In this document: positions 53,959 through 63,902 of the stretch, piece after piece | Layout of the letters: every line of letters starts with the position of its first letter | How positions within the stretch are numbered: the stretch's first letter is position 1 | Assembly (NCBI RefSeq): GCF_013389455.1 | Contig: NZ_CP058278.1 | Span: forward strand, 3,720,001 to 3,784,000 | Length of the DNA: 64,000 nucleotides | Direction: 5' to 3' | Origin: Flavobacterium inviolabile | GTDB taxonomy: Bacteria > Bacteroidota > Bacteroidia > Flavobacteriales > Flavobacteriaceae | The notes under the pieces: model-generated | What the model was told of the DNA's origin: nothing | What the model saw: the letters and a program-made list of their open reading frames with translations, nothing else | Database searches by the model: none | Made by a program: the position numbers and the translations under genes

Positions 53959-55587
53959 TTATTTGACCTGTTTTCCTTGTACAAAAGTGTTTACAGGCTG
54001 TACATACGGAATTCCGTCAATATCCATGGTCATAATGTCCACATCAAAAATAACAAAGTCCGCCCATTTTCCTACTTCCAGGCTTCCTTTTTCGTTTTCT
54101 TCAAAATCCGAATAAGCTGCCCAGATGGTCATTCCTTTTAAGGTTTGCTCCCTCGTTAGCGCATTTTCCATCTGAAATCCGTTATCCGGAAAGTTTTTCA
54201 GGTCTTTACGCGCCACTGCGGCATAGAACGTGTACATCGGGTTTACTTCTTCAATCGGGAAATCTGTTCCCAAAGCTATCAATCCGGCTTTTTCGAGCAT
54301 GGTTTTATAGGCATACGAATATTTCAGCCGTTTTTTCCCCAGGCGGTCTTCTGCCCAGTACATATCGGAAGTGGCATGCGTAGGCTGCACGGAAGGAATG
54401 ATTCCCAGTTTAAAATAGTCGAAATCCTGTTCTCTCATGATCTGGGCATGTTCTATTTTCCAGCGGCGATCCGGTTTTCCTTCCAGTACTTCTTTATAGA
54501 TTTTCAGCAATACCGTATTGGTAGAGTCGCCAATAGCATGGGAATTCATCTGATAATCGGAACCGGCAATTTGCCGGGCTATTTCCCTAATGGCCGGAAT
54601 TGGCGACAGCAATGCTCCAAATTGTTTCGGCTTGTCGGAATACGGCAGGTGCAAACAGGCTCCTCTGGAACCCAATGCGCCATCGCCCATAAATTTAAAC
54701 GAACGGACATTCAGTTTGTCTGTTCTATAGATTCCCAATTGGGTATAATGGTCCACATTTTCGCGGGTAGCCATTACCATTGCATAAATGTTGATATCCA
54801 GAATTTTTTCCTGCTGCAAACTGTCGATCAAATCGATTACCTCTCTTTCCAATCCGGCTTCGTTAATGGTGGTCAGCCCGTATTTGAACATTTCTTTCTG
54901 AGCATCTACCAAAGCGCTGATCTGCGTTTTACGGGAAGGTTTCGGAATAATTGCCGAGATCAGTTCCATCGGGTTGTCTACCAGAATCCCGGTGAGTTTA
55001 CCGTCTTTTATTTCGATCTGTCCGCCCTGGGTTTTGGTTTTGGTTGTAATACCTGCCAGTTCAAGTGCTTTGCTGTTAACAAGCATGGCGTGTCCGTCAA
55101 TTCTGGTGAGCACAACTGGTGTATCGGGAAAGTGTTTATCCAACAGTTCTTTTGTTGGAAACTCCTTTACTTTCCAATCGTTCTGGTCCCATCCTCTTCC
55201 CAGAATAAAGGTTTGTTTTTTCTCTTTTTGAAAAGCCAGGATGCGGTCTATAATTTCCTGATAGCTTTGCGTTCCTCTCAGGTTAACCGCCTGCATGTTC
55301 ATCCCCAGTCCGTAAAAATGGGCATGCGCATCATAGAATCCGGGATAGATGAATTTATCTTTGGCAACGATAACTTTCTTAGCACTGAATTTTTTAGCGA
55401 TATCCGCTTTGTTTCCGATTGCAATTATTTTTCCGTCTTTTACCGCTAATGCTTCCGCCAATTGGAAGTCTTTATTTACCGTATAGATCTTCGCATCCGA
55501 AACAATTAAATCGGCTTCCTGCTTTTTTTGCGCATTTACCAGGGTTGTGACTGCACAAAAGGCAGCTATAATGTATTGTATCTTCAT
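53959..55587 (-). CDS. Secreted amidohydrolase (YtcJ-like)
   Basis: 542 residues. The signal peptide ends near residue 20 (TLVNAQ). Metal-dependent amidohydrolase of the YtcJ / PF07969 type: HAHFYG (about 89-94) with the HxH metal site, a central RWKIEHAQ segment, NSHAIGDSTN, and GTDFPIEEVNP for the late Asp; a beta-sandwich at both ends. The substrate is unknown. It follows the GreA-like gene by 11 bp. Confidence 0.9.
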   Translation of the reverse strand: MKIQYIIAAFCAVTTLVNAQKKQEADLIVSDAKIYTVNKDFQLAEALAVKDGKIIAIGNKADIAKKFSAKKVIVAKDKFIYPGFYDAHAHFYGLGMNMQAVNLRGTQSYQEIIDRILAFQKEKKQTFILGRGWDQNDWKVKEFPTKELLDKHFPDTPVVLTRIDGHAMLVNSKALELAGITTKTKTQGGQIEIKDGKLTGILVDNPMELISAIIPKPSRKTQISALVDAQKEMFKYGLTTINEAGLEREVIDLIDSLQQEKILDINIYAMVMATRENVDHYTQLGIYRTDKLNVRSFKFMGDGALGSRGACLHLPYSDKPKQFGALLSPIPAIREIARQIAGSDYQMNSHAIGDSTNTVLLKIYKEVLEGKPDRRWKIEHAQIMREQDFDYFKLGIIPSVQPTHATSDMYWAEDRLGKKRLKYSYAYKTMLEKAGLIALGTDFPIEEVNPMYTFYAAVARKDLKNFPDNGFQMENALTREQTLKGMTIWAAYSDFEENEKGSLEVGKWADFVIFDVDIMTMDIDGIPYVQPVNTFVQGKQVK

Positions 55588-55598
55588 TCTTATTTTAT

Positions 55599-56048
55599 TT
55601 ATGCCACACTTTCGATAGTGTACCGGGAAGTATTGATTTCAAAGGTTTCGCCAACGGTTCCGCCCATCAGTTTATTCCCTAAAGGCGATTGGGGCGAAAG
55701 GGCAATAACGGTCGTGCCATCTATGGTTATTTTGGGCAGTGCCGCACTCATAAACAGGTACATTCCGTTTGCTTTAATCAGGCTCCCTACGGTTATTTTA
55801 GCCGTTACCAGCGTACCGTCTATTTTTTCAAGGATGGCTTTCTGGCTGATGGCTTCCTTGAGTTTTGCACTTAATTTTTCCTGTTCCAGATGCATCATGG
55901 ACAGGGCGGTTTCGTGTTTGTCTCCTGCAGATCCTTTGGCATCATTTTGTGCATCTTCTGCCAATCCGGAAATCATGTCCCGAAAAACATCGATTTTGTC
56001 CTGTAATAAAACGATATGGTGTTGGAGTATTTTTTGTTTGAATGTCAT
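55599..56048 (-). CDS. GreA/GreB-like transcription factor
   Basis: 149 residues. An N-terminal coiled-coil half (about 1-75) and a C-terminal FKBP-like domain with VIALSPQSPLGNKLMGGTVGETF (about 115-138), the hallmark of the GreA/GreB C-terminus. The coiled-coil tip acid pair that rescues stalled RNA polymerase cannot be confirmed; it may be a divergent Gre factor (Rnk/GreA-like). Homologues are often mislabelled as 3-oxoacyl-ACP synthase. First gene of a three-gene unit with the amidohydrolase. Confidence 0.85.
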   Translation of the reverse strand: MTFKQKILQHHIVLLQDKIDVFRDMISGLAEDAQNDAKGSAGDKHETALSMMHLEQEKLSAKLKEAISQKAILEKIDGTLVTAKITVGSLIKANGMYLFMSAALPKITIDGTTVIALSPQSPLGNKLMGGTVGETFEINTSRYTIESVA

Positions 56049-56118
56049 TTTCAGGTATTACGGTGAAATACAAAGAAACAAAATATCTGATTTATTTTCA
56101 GGGAATCGCTTTAAAAAC

Positions 56119-56155
56119 AAAAGTCCTGTAAAGCATGGTGCTTTACAGGACTTTT
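56119..56155 (-). terminator. Strong terminator after the TPR / OMP operon
   Basis: A perfect 14-bp stem (AAGTCCTGTAAAGC with GCTTTACAGGACTT) and a T-run, the longest terminator hairpin in the window, just past the barrel gene stop. Confidence 0.9.
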
Positions 56156-56173
56156 CGTAGTATGTTTTCCGGT

Positions 56174-57928
56174 TTAGAAATCGAATTTGTAGCTTGCCCC
56201 GATCAGGAACTGGAATCCCTGTACCGGATAGTTCAGCCAACGCTGGTAATTCTGGCTTGCCAGGTTATTCGCTTTCAGATAACCCGTAAGGCGTTGGTTG
56301 TGCTTGTAACCTACGTGGGCATTTAAGTCGAAATAACTATCCAGTGTTACCGTTTTAACTGTAGGCTCCGTTAGAGCGATGTCATTGTACAGGAACTGGT
56401 CTTTGCGTTCTCCAACAAAGAATATGTTGGTTCCGGCATACCATTTTTCAGTGATATTAAAATCGAAATCGGCTCCTACTTTAACTGTAGGCATATTCCA
56501 TGCTTCCTGCAAATCGGTTGTAAAACTGTTGAAGGTACCGTTAATACCGAATGTTACGTTTTTAGAGAAGTCCATTTTCAATTCCCCGAAGAAGCTGATG
56601 GTTTTTAGCTTATCGTAAACCACTCCAAATGAGTTTCCGTACACATATCCTTCGGTATTAGTGTTCGCAGTGTCGTAAATATTGCTGGTAAAAAAGGCTT
56701 TATCATCGTCACTTTTATAGGAACCTCTCACGTTATAGGCTACATTATTTGCCAGTTTTCCTTTTAATCCCACATAGATATCATATTGCTCACTTGTGGG
56801 CGCAATAACTAAGTTAGGGGCTACAAACTGGTTTTCGCCTACGAAATCGGCATAGGTGTTTTGTTTTAATCCGCCTTCCGCTCCGGCATAGGCAATCATT
56901 ACATCGCCAACAACTTTATAGGATGCTTTTACCTGCGGATAAATATAGAATTTGCCTTCGCTTTCATTATTCAGTTTACCAACGTTATAAAAAAGTCCGG
57001 CACCGGCCTGTACCGAAAGGTCGCCCTGCTGCAATAAGATACTTGGCTGTACTCCAAAATTCAGGTAGCTGTATTTCATTTCGCTTTCCGGAAGGTTGTA
57101 GTAGTCTTTTTCAAAATTTCCGCCCACATAATCCACTACAAAATCGGCTTTGAATTTCTGGTCTTTGAAATCAAAGTCAATTGACGGTTTTACAAAAAAG
57201 CGGTTTTCCGCACTTCCTTTGGCATCCCAGAATCGTTTGAATTGTAACGATGCTTCGTTGAAGTAGCTGTCTTTCATGCCCAGTCTTGCGCCCAGAGTTA
57301 GTGTCTGGTAGGTTTGCTGTGCATTCACACCGGCCATTGCCGCTTCATCAAACGGCAGGAAATCGGTTGGCAAGCCATACCAATTGTACAGTTGATGCTG
57401 GTACCCCAGATCGGCATTCCAGTTAAAATCCCGCTGCTTGCTTCCGTAAGTAAGGTCCAAAGATGTTTTGGAATATTTGTCATCCAGAATCACATCTTTA
57501 ATACCACCCTGTGAAGACAGGTGGCGGAACATTCCGGCCACATATTCGGTATTGCTTAGGTTCTTCGTTACAAACAATTCTCCGTTCACCGTGGCGTAGT
57601 TTCCAAAGCCCAAGGTAGCGTAGTTGTTGTACAGTTTTTCTTTTTGCGCTTTGTCCACACCTGCCGCTTTCCCTTTGGATGGCGTAAAAGTGGACGCTAC
57701 CGGAAAAGAGAAAATGTTGTACTGGATTTCTTTTTTCTGAGTATTGTCTTCATCCTCAATTGTCGGGGTTTCCTTTACTTTAAAAGCATCCGATATTGTA
57801 GGCGTATAGGGTTTTACTACGTTTACCACTTCTGTTCCCAGGTTTTCATCTTTTTTCTGAGCAAACAGGGCTTGCCCTCCTGTTAAAAGTAGTATTACTG
57901 CGATTTTATATTGAAATGTCTTTGTCAT
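56174..57928 (-). CDS. Outer-membrane beta-barrel protein, TonB-dependent receptor-like
   Basis: 584 residues. Signal peptide to about residue 24 (GGQALFAQ), then an acidic KDENLGTEVVNVVKPYTPTI segment resembling part of a TonB-dependent receptor plug N-terminus, and a barrel of alternating strands ending YKFDF with the terminal aromatic. It is much shorter than a typical receptor and shows no clear plug domain, so the receptor label would rest on the barrel alone. It is 42 bp downstream of the TPR gene and co-transcribed with it. Confidence 0.8.
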   Translation of the reverse strand: MTKTFQYKIAVILLLTGGQALFAQKKDENLGTEVVNVVKPYTPTISDAFKVKETPTIEDEDNTQKKEIQYNIFSFPVASTFTPSKGKAAGVDKAQKEKLYNNYATLGFGNYATVNGELFVTKNLSNTEYVAGMFRHLSSQGGIKDVILDDKYSKTSLDLTYGSKQRDFNWNADLGYQHQLYNWYGLPTDFLPFDEAAMAGVNAQQTYQTLTLGARLGMKDSYFNEASLQFKRFWDAKGSAENRFFVKPSIDFDFKDQKFKADFVVDYVGGNFEKDYYNLPESEMKYSYLNFGVQPSILLQQGDLSVQAGAGLFYNVGKLNNESEGKFYIYPQVKASYKVVGDVMIAYAGAEGGLKQNTYADFVGENQFVAPNLVIAPTSEQYDIYVGLKGKLANNVAYNVRGSYKSDDDKAFFTSNIYDTANTNTEGYVYGNSFGVVYDKLKTISFFGELKMDFSKNVTFGINGTFNSFTTDLQEAWNMPTVKVGADFDFNITEKWYAGTNIFFVGERKDQFLYNDIALTEPTVKTVTLDSYFDLNAHVGYKHNQRLTGYLKANNLASQNYQRWLNYPVQGFQFLIGASYKFDF

Positions 57929-57970
57929 ATTTTGAATATTTACTATTAAGACGCTGTTTTTTTTACAGGC

Positions 57971-60900
57971 TTAATTGGTAATTGATGAGTTACGTTTTGC
58001 TTCTTCCGACTTAATGAATGTTAGTTCTTTATTAGCTTCATCCACTACATCCTGGTAATTGGCGAAGTTTTTCACCACGCTTTCCAGTATGTAGGTTGCC
58101 TGGAAACTGTCTTTTAATCCGTAAAAGTTCTTAGCCATAATAATCAGTCCTTTTGCTCCAAAATATTTGTATCCGGAATAGTCTTTTGCCAGTTTCTGAA
58201 CAGCAGTATTGGAGGCTTCAAATTTTCCGTCTTTGTTTTTAAAGTAGGCATCATAGTACAAGGCTTCCGCTGCCAGTTCTCCTTTGGCAATGGTCAGCAA
58301 TTTTGCATAGGCTACTTTTGCTTTTGCCTCATCATTGGATTTGATAGCCGAACGGGCCACGATAATCTGGGCATCACTTTTAATTCTGTCTTCTATTTTG
58401 GAGTTTGCCAAAACTTTATCGGCATAAATTACCGCGTTCGGATAGTCTTTTTGCTCGTAATACGACTTCATCAGGTTGGATTGGGCAAAAGTGACGTTTT
58501 GCGGGAAGTCTGCTTCCGTTTCCAGTCGTTTTAAAACCGGAATCGCTTTTGCGTAATCGTTTTTCTTCAATACGATTTCCGATAGTCTTGCCAGGGATTG
58601 TTCAGTAAATTCGTTACGGGATTTTCCAATTACATATTCGTAGTTTGGAATGGCGTTATTGCCCAAACCTTCGGCAAAATAAGCCTGTGCCAGGTAGAAA
58701 TTGGCTTTCAGGGCCGAAATTCCGTTCGGGAAATTAGCCAGATAGCTTGTAAATCCGGAGATTGCCGGTTTTAGGTTGTTTTGCAGGTATTGTTTTTCGG
58801 CTGCTTCATAGGATGTTTTATCCAGATCGGCATCGGTTACGTCCACAAAATCCAGTGTTTTCACCCAGGTTGCATATTCGTCTACTTTTCCGGTATCTAC
58901 ATAGATCAAACGGGCGGTGGAAACGGCTTCCAATGCTTCCGGTGTTCTCGGATATTCGGCAACTACTTTTTTCAGTTTTGTTAATGCCTGCTGGTCTTTT
59001 TCGGCGTTATAGTAAATCAGTCCCTGTCTTAAAATCGCTTTTGCAGCATACGAACTGGTTTTATAATCCGTAATCAGGCGCTCGTATGCCTGCAGCGCTT
59101 TATCGGTATTGTTAAGCGTTACATAGGTATTTCCTGACTCATACAGGGCATCATCGGCATATTTAGAATTTGGATAGGCTTTTAAAAAGGCGTTCAGTTC
59201 TTCTACTTTTTTATCATTTCTGGAAACAAATCCGTATGAAATGGCTTTCTGGAAGTAGGCATAATCCGCATCCACACTTTTCAGGTCGATTACCTTATTG
59301 TAGGCCTCCATAGCCGGCCAGTATTTTGTTGTCACGAAATAGCTGTCACCCATTCGCAGATAGGCATCATTTAAACGAACCTTATCGTCTTTGGCCATAT
59401 TGATGTATTCCTGGAAGTATTTTGCCGCCTGTTCGTATTCTTTCGTTTTGAAATAGGTATAGGCTAAATCGTAATTGGCATTTTTATATTCGGGTGTGCC
59501 TTTTGCTTCCGCACTCCCTAAAAACTGTTTAAAGCTGATCAATGCCTCACTAAACTGATTCAGCACATATTCCGTTTCCGCTTTCCAGAAAGTTGCCCGT
59601 GTGGTAAATTTAGCATCTCTTTGTTCTGCGATTGATTTTTTGAACAGCGCCAGTGCTTCATTGTAGTTTCCGTCTGTATACAACTCCAATCCCCTGTAAA
59701 ACGTTACTTTCTGATACGCCAGTTTGTTTTCCGGAGTTTTGCTCTTTTCCAGCAGTACCAAAGCTTCTTTATAGTTTTTGGAGGTGATATACGAGTTGAT
59801 CAGCAGGGATTCTATTTCCTGTTTATAGGAAGTATTCGGGTATTTGTTCAGATACGCCATCAGTACTTCCGGCACACTTTGGTACGGATTCCCGATATCG
59901 TAGCTCAGTTTGGCATAATTCAGATAGGCATCTTCCTGGATCTTGGTATCAAATTCCATTTCGGAGGCATTTTTGAATGCATTTAAGGCCTGTTGTTTTT
60001 TATCGGTTTTCAGATAACTTTCTCCCAGATGGTAGTATGCATTTTGCGCTACAACATCCTGACCGTTGATGATTTTATTGAACTGCGCAATGGCATTTTC
60101 ATAATCTCCGGCTTTGTAATAGGCATACCCCAGCTGGTAAAAATCGGTGTTGTTCCACTTTCCTTTTTTTCCTTTGTATTCCAAAAGGTACGGAAGGGCT
60201 TTATCGTACTGTTTCAGGTTGAAATAACTTTCGCCGATAATTTTGGACAGTTCGGATTTTTCGTTGGCATCCGATTTTGACAATTGCGGGATACCCAGAT
60301 CGATCGCTTTCTGGAAATTCCCAAGCTTAAAGTTCATATCCGACTGAAAGTAGGACATTTTCTCTTTGTATTTATCTTTATCGGCTACCTGGTCGAAATA
60401 CTGATTGGCATCTTTATAGTTATCCGTTTCATAGGCCATATAGCCTAAATAGTATTTCGCCTGCGAGCCGTATTCTTTGGAATTAACCACTTTATTGAAG
60501 TATTTTTCGGCTTCTTTTTTATTTTTTGCGGTGAAATAGCTGTATCCTTTCTGGAAATTGTAGCGTTCCTTATCGCTTACTGTCATGGCATTTTCATCCA
60601 CTTTATCAAACCATTTCAATGCCTGAACATAATTTCCCTGGTCAAAATAATAATGGGCCACTTCAATATAGGCCTGATTTTGTTTGGTACTCGTTGGATA
60701 GTCTTCTACAAAATCTTCCATTAACTGGTCTGCCCCTGTCTGTTCCAGTCGAATCGCACAATTAGCGCTGTAGTAAGCACAATCCGCTTTTACATCGGTG
60801 TTTGCATTGTTGCTTTTCACCCGGTCAAAAAGAATCTGAGCCGCCTGATATTGTTTGTCTTTATAAAGCGTTAGCGCTCTTTGATAATCGACTAAATCAT

Positions 60901-60985
60901 GGGTATAGATGTTGGATTGTTGTGCAGCAAGATTCATTGCACCTAATGTGAGAGAAATAAATAACAGCCTATCTAATTTTCGCAT
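57971..60985 (-). CDS. Large exported TPR protein
   Basis: 1004 residues. The signal peptide ends near residue 22 (MNLAAQ). The mature protein is almost wholly repeated TPR units of about 34 residues, for example YNEALALFKKSIAEQRDAKF, YEQAAKYFQEYINMAKDDKV and DKALQAYERLITDY; I estimate 20 or more units. It is presumably a periplasmic or outer-membrane scaffold for the barrel protein encoded next. Homologous TPR/barrel pairs recur in Bacteroidota, from memory, and lack a defined function. Confidence 0.88.
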   Translation of the reverse strand: MRKLDRLLFISLTLGAMNLAAQQSNIYTHDLVDYQRALTLYKDKQYQAAQILFDRVKSNNANTDVKADCAYYSANCAIRLEQTGADQLMEDFVEDYPTSTKQNQAYIEVAHYYFDQGNYVQALKWFDKVDENAMTVSDKERYNFQKGYSYFTAKNKKEAEKYFNKVVNSKEYGSQAKYYLGYMAYETDNYKDANQYFDQVADKDKYKEKMSYFQSDMNFKLGNFQKAIDLGIPQLSKSDANEKSELSKIIGESYFNLKQYDKALPYLLEYKGKKGKWNNTDFYQLGYAYYKAGDYENAIAQFNKIINGQDVVAQNAYYHLGESYLKTDKKQQALNAFKNASEMEFDTKIQEDAYLNYAKLSYDIGNPYQSVPEVLMAYLNKYPNTSYKQEIESLLINSYITSKNYKEALVLLEKSKTPENKLAYQKVTFYRGLELYTDGNYNEALALFKKSIAEQRDAKFTTRATFWKAETEYVLNQFSEALISFKQFLGSAEAKGTPEYKNANYDLAYTYFKTKEYEQAAKYFQEYINMAKDDKVRLNDAYLRMGDSYFVTTKYWPAMEAYNKVIDLKSVDADYAYFQKAISYGFVSRNDKKVEELNAFLKAYPNSKYADDALYESGNTYVTLNNTDKALQAYERLITDYKTSSYAAKAILRQGLIYYNAEKDQQALTKLKKVVAEYPRTPEALEAVSTARLIYVDTGKVDEYATWVKTLDFVDVTDADLDKTSYEAAEKQYLQNNLKPAISGFTSYLANFPNGISALKANFYLAQAYFAEGLGNNAIPNYEYVIGKSRNEFTEQSLARLSEIVLKKNDYAKAIPVLKRLETEADFPQNVTFAQSNLMKSYYEQKDYPNAVIYADKVLANSKIEDRIKSDAQIIVARSAIKSNDEAKAKVAYAKLLTIAKGELAAEALYYDAYFKNKDGKFEASNTAVQKLAKDYSGYKYFGAKGLIIMAKNFYGLKDSFQATYILESVVKNFANYQDVVDEANKELTFIKSEEAKRNSSITN

Positions 60986-61004
60986 TGTTTCTTTTTTTAA
61001 AAAT

Positions 61005-61012
61005 CAAATATA
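61005..61012 (-). promoter_or_regulatory. Promoter -7 element of the TPR / OMP operon
   Basis: TATATTTG on the minus strand, exact consensus, 19 bp before the ATG at 60985. No clear -33 element. Confidence 0.5.
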
Positions 61013-61180
61013 TCAAAATATACTTGTATTAACGTGGGTCTACTTTTGTTTATTGCAAGAGTTTCCCACAAAAACCAAACCAAATAAATTCTTTCAAAAA
61101 TAAAATCGGCTTAATTTTTATTTTAAATTTTGATTGAGTATGTTTACTTATTACTTTTACCAAAATAAAACATTCTGATT

Positions 61181-61864
61181 ATGTCGCAAACGATTCTTTC
61201 CCTAAAAGATGTAACTATTTATCAAGAAAATAATGTGGTTTTAGCCAATGTGAATCTCGATGTAAAAAATGGTGATTTCATTTATATCATTGGAAAAACA
61301 GGTTCCGGGAAAAGTAGTTTTATGAAAACGTTATATGCCGATCTGCCTTTAACGGAAGGTGAAGGAACGATTGTAGACTATGATCTGAAGACTTTAAAAG
61401 AGAAAGATATTCCTTACTTAAGACGTAAGTTAGGGATTGTTTTCCAGGATTTTAAATTGCTTCCGGACCGAAATGTTTTTGACAATCTTGAGTTTGTTTT
61501 AAAAGCAACCGGCTGGATTGAAAAAGAAGAAATGCGGGTACAGATTGATGAAGTGCTGGACAGAGTGGGCATGAAAAATTTCAGTAAAAAAATGCCGCAT
61601 CAGTTATCCGGAGGAGAGCAGCAGCGTATTGCAATTGCAAGAGCATTGCTGAATGATCCGGAATTAATCCTTGCCGATGAGCCTACCGGAAATCTGGATC
61701 CTCAAACGAGTGTGGAAGTGATGGAAGTTTTAAAGAAAATCAACCAGAACGGAAAAACGATCCTGATGGCTACCCACGACTATGCTTTATTGATGAAATA
61801 CCCGTCTAAAACACTGAAATGTGAAGACCAAACGTTGTTTGAAGTAGTTCAGAGAACGGTTTAA
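61181..61864 (+). CDS. ftsE: Cell division ATP-binding protein FtsE
   Basis: 227 residues. Walker [10 protein letters not shown] (38-46), signature [15 protein letters not shown], Walker [13 protein letters not shown]. The order and the EYD-like [23 protein letters not shown] match FtsE, which with FtsX regulates peptidoglycan hydrolases at division. FtsX is not adjacent, which is unusual since the two genes are commonly paired. A glycosyltransferase follows after 6 bp. Confidence 0.92.
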   Translation: MSQTILSLKDVTIYQENNVVLANVNLDVKNGDFIYIIGKTGSGKSSFMKTLYADLPLTEGEGTIVDYDLKTLKEKDIPYLRRKLGIVFQDFKLLPDRNVFDNLEFVLKATGWIEKEEMRVQIDEVLDRVGMKNFSKKMPHQLSGGEQQRIAIARALLNDPELILADEPTGNLDPQTSVEVMEVLKKINQNGKTILMATHDYALLMKYPSKTLKCEDQTLFEVVQRTV

Positions 61865-61870
61865 AATATC

Positions 61871-62602
61871 ATGAAGATACCCAAAGCATTATTGATAATC
61901 CCGTTTTACAATGAAAGCGAGCGCATTGCAATACATGACTATACCACGGCCTTTCAGGAATATGCTTCAACCGATTTTTTATTAGTTAATGACGGCAGTA
62001 CCGATACTACTGCTTCCGTTTTAATGGCTTTTCAGCAGGCATACGCTAATGTGAGCACACTGCTTTTGCCGGAAAATGCTGGAAAAGCAGCAGCAATCCG
62101 CACCGCTGTTCTGAATGCGCCAACGAATCAATATGCCTATATCGGTTATCTTGATGCCGATTTAGCCACACCCATAACGGAACTGATTAAAATGCTTGCC
62201 TTTGCCGGTGAAAATCCGGAGTATCATTTTATTATGGGAAGCCGTATTAAAAAAATGGGAAGCCAGATTGTACGCTACCAGTACCGTCATTATTTCGGAC
62301 GTGTTTTTGCAACAATCGTCAGCAATTTTATTTTAAAAACGCCCATTTACGATACACAGTGCGGTGCAAAAATAATCGATCGGCAGTTAGCCGTACAATT
62401 ATTCGAACAGCCTTTCCTGACCCGATGGCTTTTTGATGTGGAACTGCTTTTACGGTATAAAAAAGGGAATAAAAATTTCACCAACCAGGTATATGAATAC
62501 AGTTTAAATACCTGGATTGAAAAAGGAGCCAGTAAAATTACCCTGAAAGATTTATTCGGCTTTCCTTTTCAGCTGCTCAAAATTTACCAAAAATATGATT
62601 AA
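61871..62602 (+). CDS. Glycosyltransferase family 2 (DPM1-like)
   Basis: 243 residues, soluble or peripheral, no membrane helix. PFYNESERI at 11-19, VNDGSTDTTASV with Asp41, and LDADLATP with the DxD (95, 97) define a GT-A fold of the polyprenyl-phosphate mannosyl/glucosyltransferase group. It probably makes a polyprenyl-phosphate sugar donor. The next gene, a multi-helix glycosyltransferase, would be its natural user, and their reading frames overlap by 8 bp. Confidence 0.9.
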   Translation: MKIPKALLIIPFYNESERIAIHDYTTAFQEYASTDFLLVNDGSTDTTASVLMAFQQAYANVSTLLLPENAGKAAAIRTAVLNAPTNQYAYIGYLDADLATPITELIKMLAFAGENPEYHFIMGSRIKKMGSQIVRYQYRHYFGRVFATIVSNFILKTPIYDTQCGAKIIDRQLAVQLFEQPFLTRWLFDVELLLRYKKGNKNFTNQVYEYSLNTWIEKGASKITLKDLFGFPFQLLKIYQKYD

Positions 62603-63902
62603 AAGGCTTTTAAATCTTGCTTTAAAAAATCCCGTTAGTGCTTTGATCCTGTCGGGTATTTTAATCCGTATTTTTATTATCAGCCTTTACCAGCACATTA
62701 CCATATTTCCCGATTCTGAAGGGTATATCGAATTAGCCGATCTATTGGCAAACAACCAGCTTTCCGGTTATAACGGACAAAGAAGTCCGGGATATCCGTT
62801 GCTTTTGGTATTGGCCGGAAATAGTTTAAGTCTTACCGTTTTACTGCAATTTATACTTGGTATTTTCAGCTGCATACTGGTTTACAGGAATGTACTGCTT
62901 TTAAAGTTCAGCCCTGAGAAGTCGTTTTTTATAGCGCTGTTCCTGAACAGTATTTTACATGTGCTTTTTTATGAAACGGCAATCCTGACCGAATCCCTCA
63001 CTTTTTTCGTGATCACGCTGATTTTCTATATTTATCTGAAGTATTTTTTTGAGAATTGTTCGTTAAAAATGATGTTTTTGCTGAGCTTTTTGTTTGGCTT
63101 CCTGGTGCTGATCAAGCCTTTTTATTTTTTCCTGCCTTTTCTTTTCTATGCTTTTTCTGTACTGAAAGGTTTTACGCTCCGCCGGATCATCAACAAAAGA
63201 ATCGTTATCCTGATCTTTCCGCTGATGTGTTTCTTCGGCTGGTCCTATGTCAATAAAATCAATACCGGTTATTTTGTTCCTACAACCTTTTACGGCATAA
63301 ACATTGCACAGAACTGTGTGCATTTTGCCGAAAAAACGCCTGATAAATACAAAACAATCCGCGATATCTACGTGAAGCACCGTGAGATCGCAAAAAAAGA
63401 GAACAAAGATGTTTCGATGAGCATCTGGTATGCTTACGACGAGCTGATTGCTACGACCGGCTTATCTTTTGTTGATTTATCCTATCAGTTAAACGAATTC
63501 AGCAAAGAAGCCATTCGCGACAATCCGAAGGAATATTGCTACCAGGTACTGGTTTCCTGGGCCGATTTCTGGAAAGTAGATATGTACTGGAATTACCGCG
63601 ATTTTAAAGTTCCTTATTCCAACAAGTTTTTTATTGGCATCTGGTATATCCAAAGTACGGTATTGCAGTTCCTGAAAATTGCTTTTATACTGCTCATTCC
63701 CGTTCAGCTTTATAATTTCCTGCGCAACCGGAAAATAACACATGAACTGGTGATTACCCTGATCATTTTATGTACATCAATCCTGCAGGCAATTGTAACC
63801 TACGGAACGAATGCAAGGTTCAGCTATCCTTTTGAGTTTTTAATGGTACTGGTCGTGTTTTTGTATTTCGAGAAAAAGAAGTTTAAAATCAAAGCCGGAT
63901 AA
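62595..63902 (+). CDS. Integral membrane glycosyltransferase (GT39/ArnT-like)
   Basis: 435 residues, about 10-11 membrane helices. After the first helix the loop FPDSEGYIELADLLANNQLSG contains the acidic residues (D-S-E, near 39-41) typical of lipid-linked-sugar transferases of the PMT/ArnT/GT39 superfamily. No other motif fixes the substrate. Translationally coupled to the DPM1-like gene. Ends about 100 bp before the right edge; I see no feature in that last stretch. Confidence 0.82.
   Translation: MIKRLLNLALKNPVSALILSGILIRIFIISLYQHITIFPDSEGYIELADLLANNQLSGYNGQRSPGYPLLLVLAGNSLSLTVLLQFILGIFSCILVYRNVLLLKFSPEKSFFIALFLNSILHVLFYETAILTESLTFFVITLIFYIYLKYFFENCSLKMMFLLSFLFGFLVLIKPFYFFLPFLFYAFSVLKGFTLRRIINKRIVILIFPLMCFFGWSYVNKINTGYFVPTTFYGINIAQNCVHFAEKTPDKYKTIRDIYVKHREIAKKENKDVSMSIWYAYDELIATTGLSFVDLSYQLNEFSKEAIRDNPKEYCYQVLVSWADFWKVDMYWNYRDFKVPYSNKFFIGIWYIQSTVLQFLKIAFILLIPVQLYNFLRNRKITHELVITLIILCTSILQAIVTYGTNARFSYPFEFLMVLVVFLYFEKKKFKIKAG

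Noticed and set aside
54376..55449. 357-codon open frame on the plus strand
   Set aside because: It lies wholly antisense to the amidohydrolase, which has a signal peptide and metal-site motifs. The plus-strand translation is Phe/Cys/Arg-rich and matches nothing.
55599..56048. '3-oxoacyl-ACP synthase' label often carried by homologues
   Set aside because: No thiolase-fold motifs; the C-terminus is a clear GreA/GreB type.
56174..57928. Complete TonB-dependent receptor
   Set aside because: Too short and without a clear plug; kept as outer-membrane barrel with receptor similarity only.
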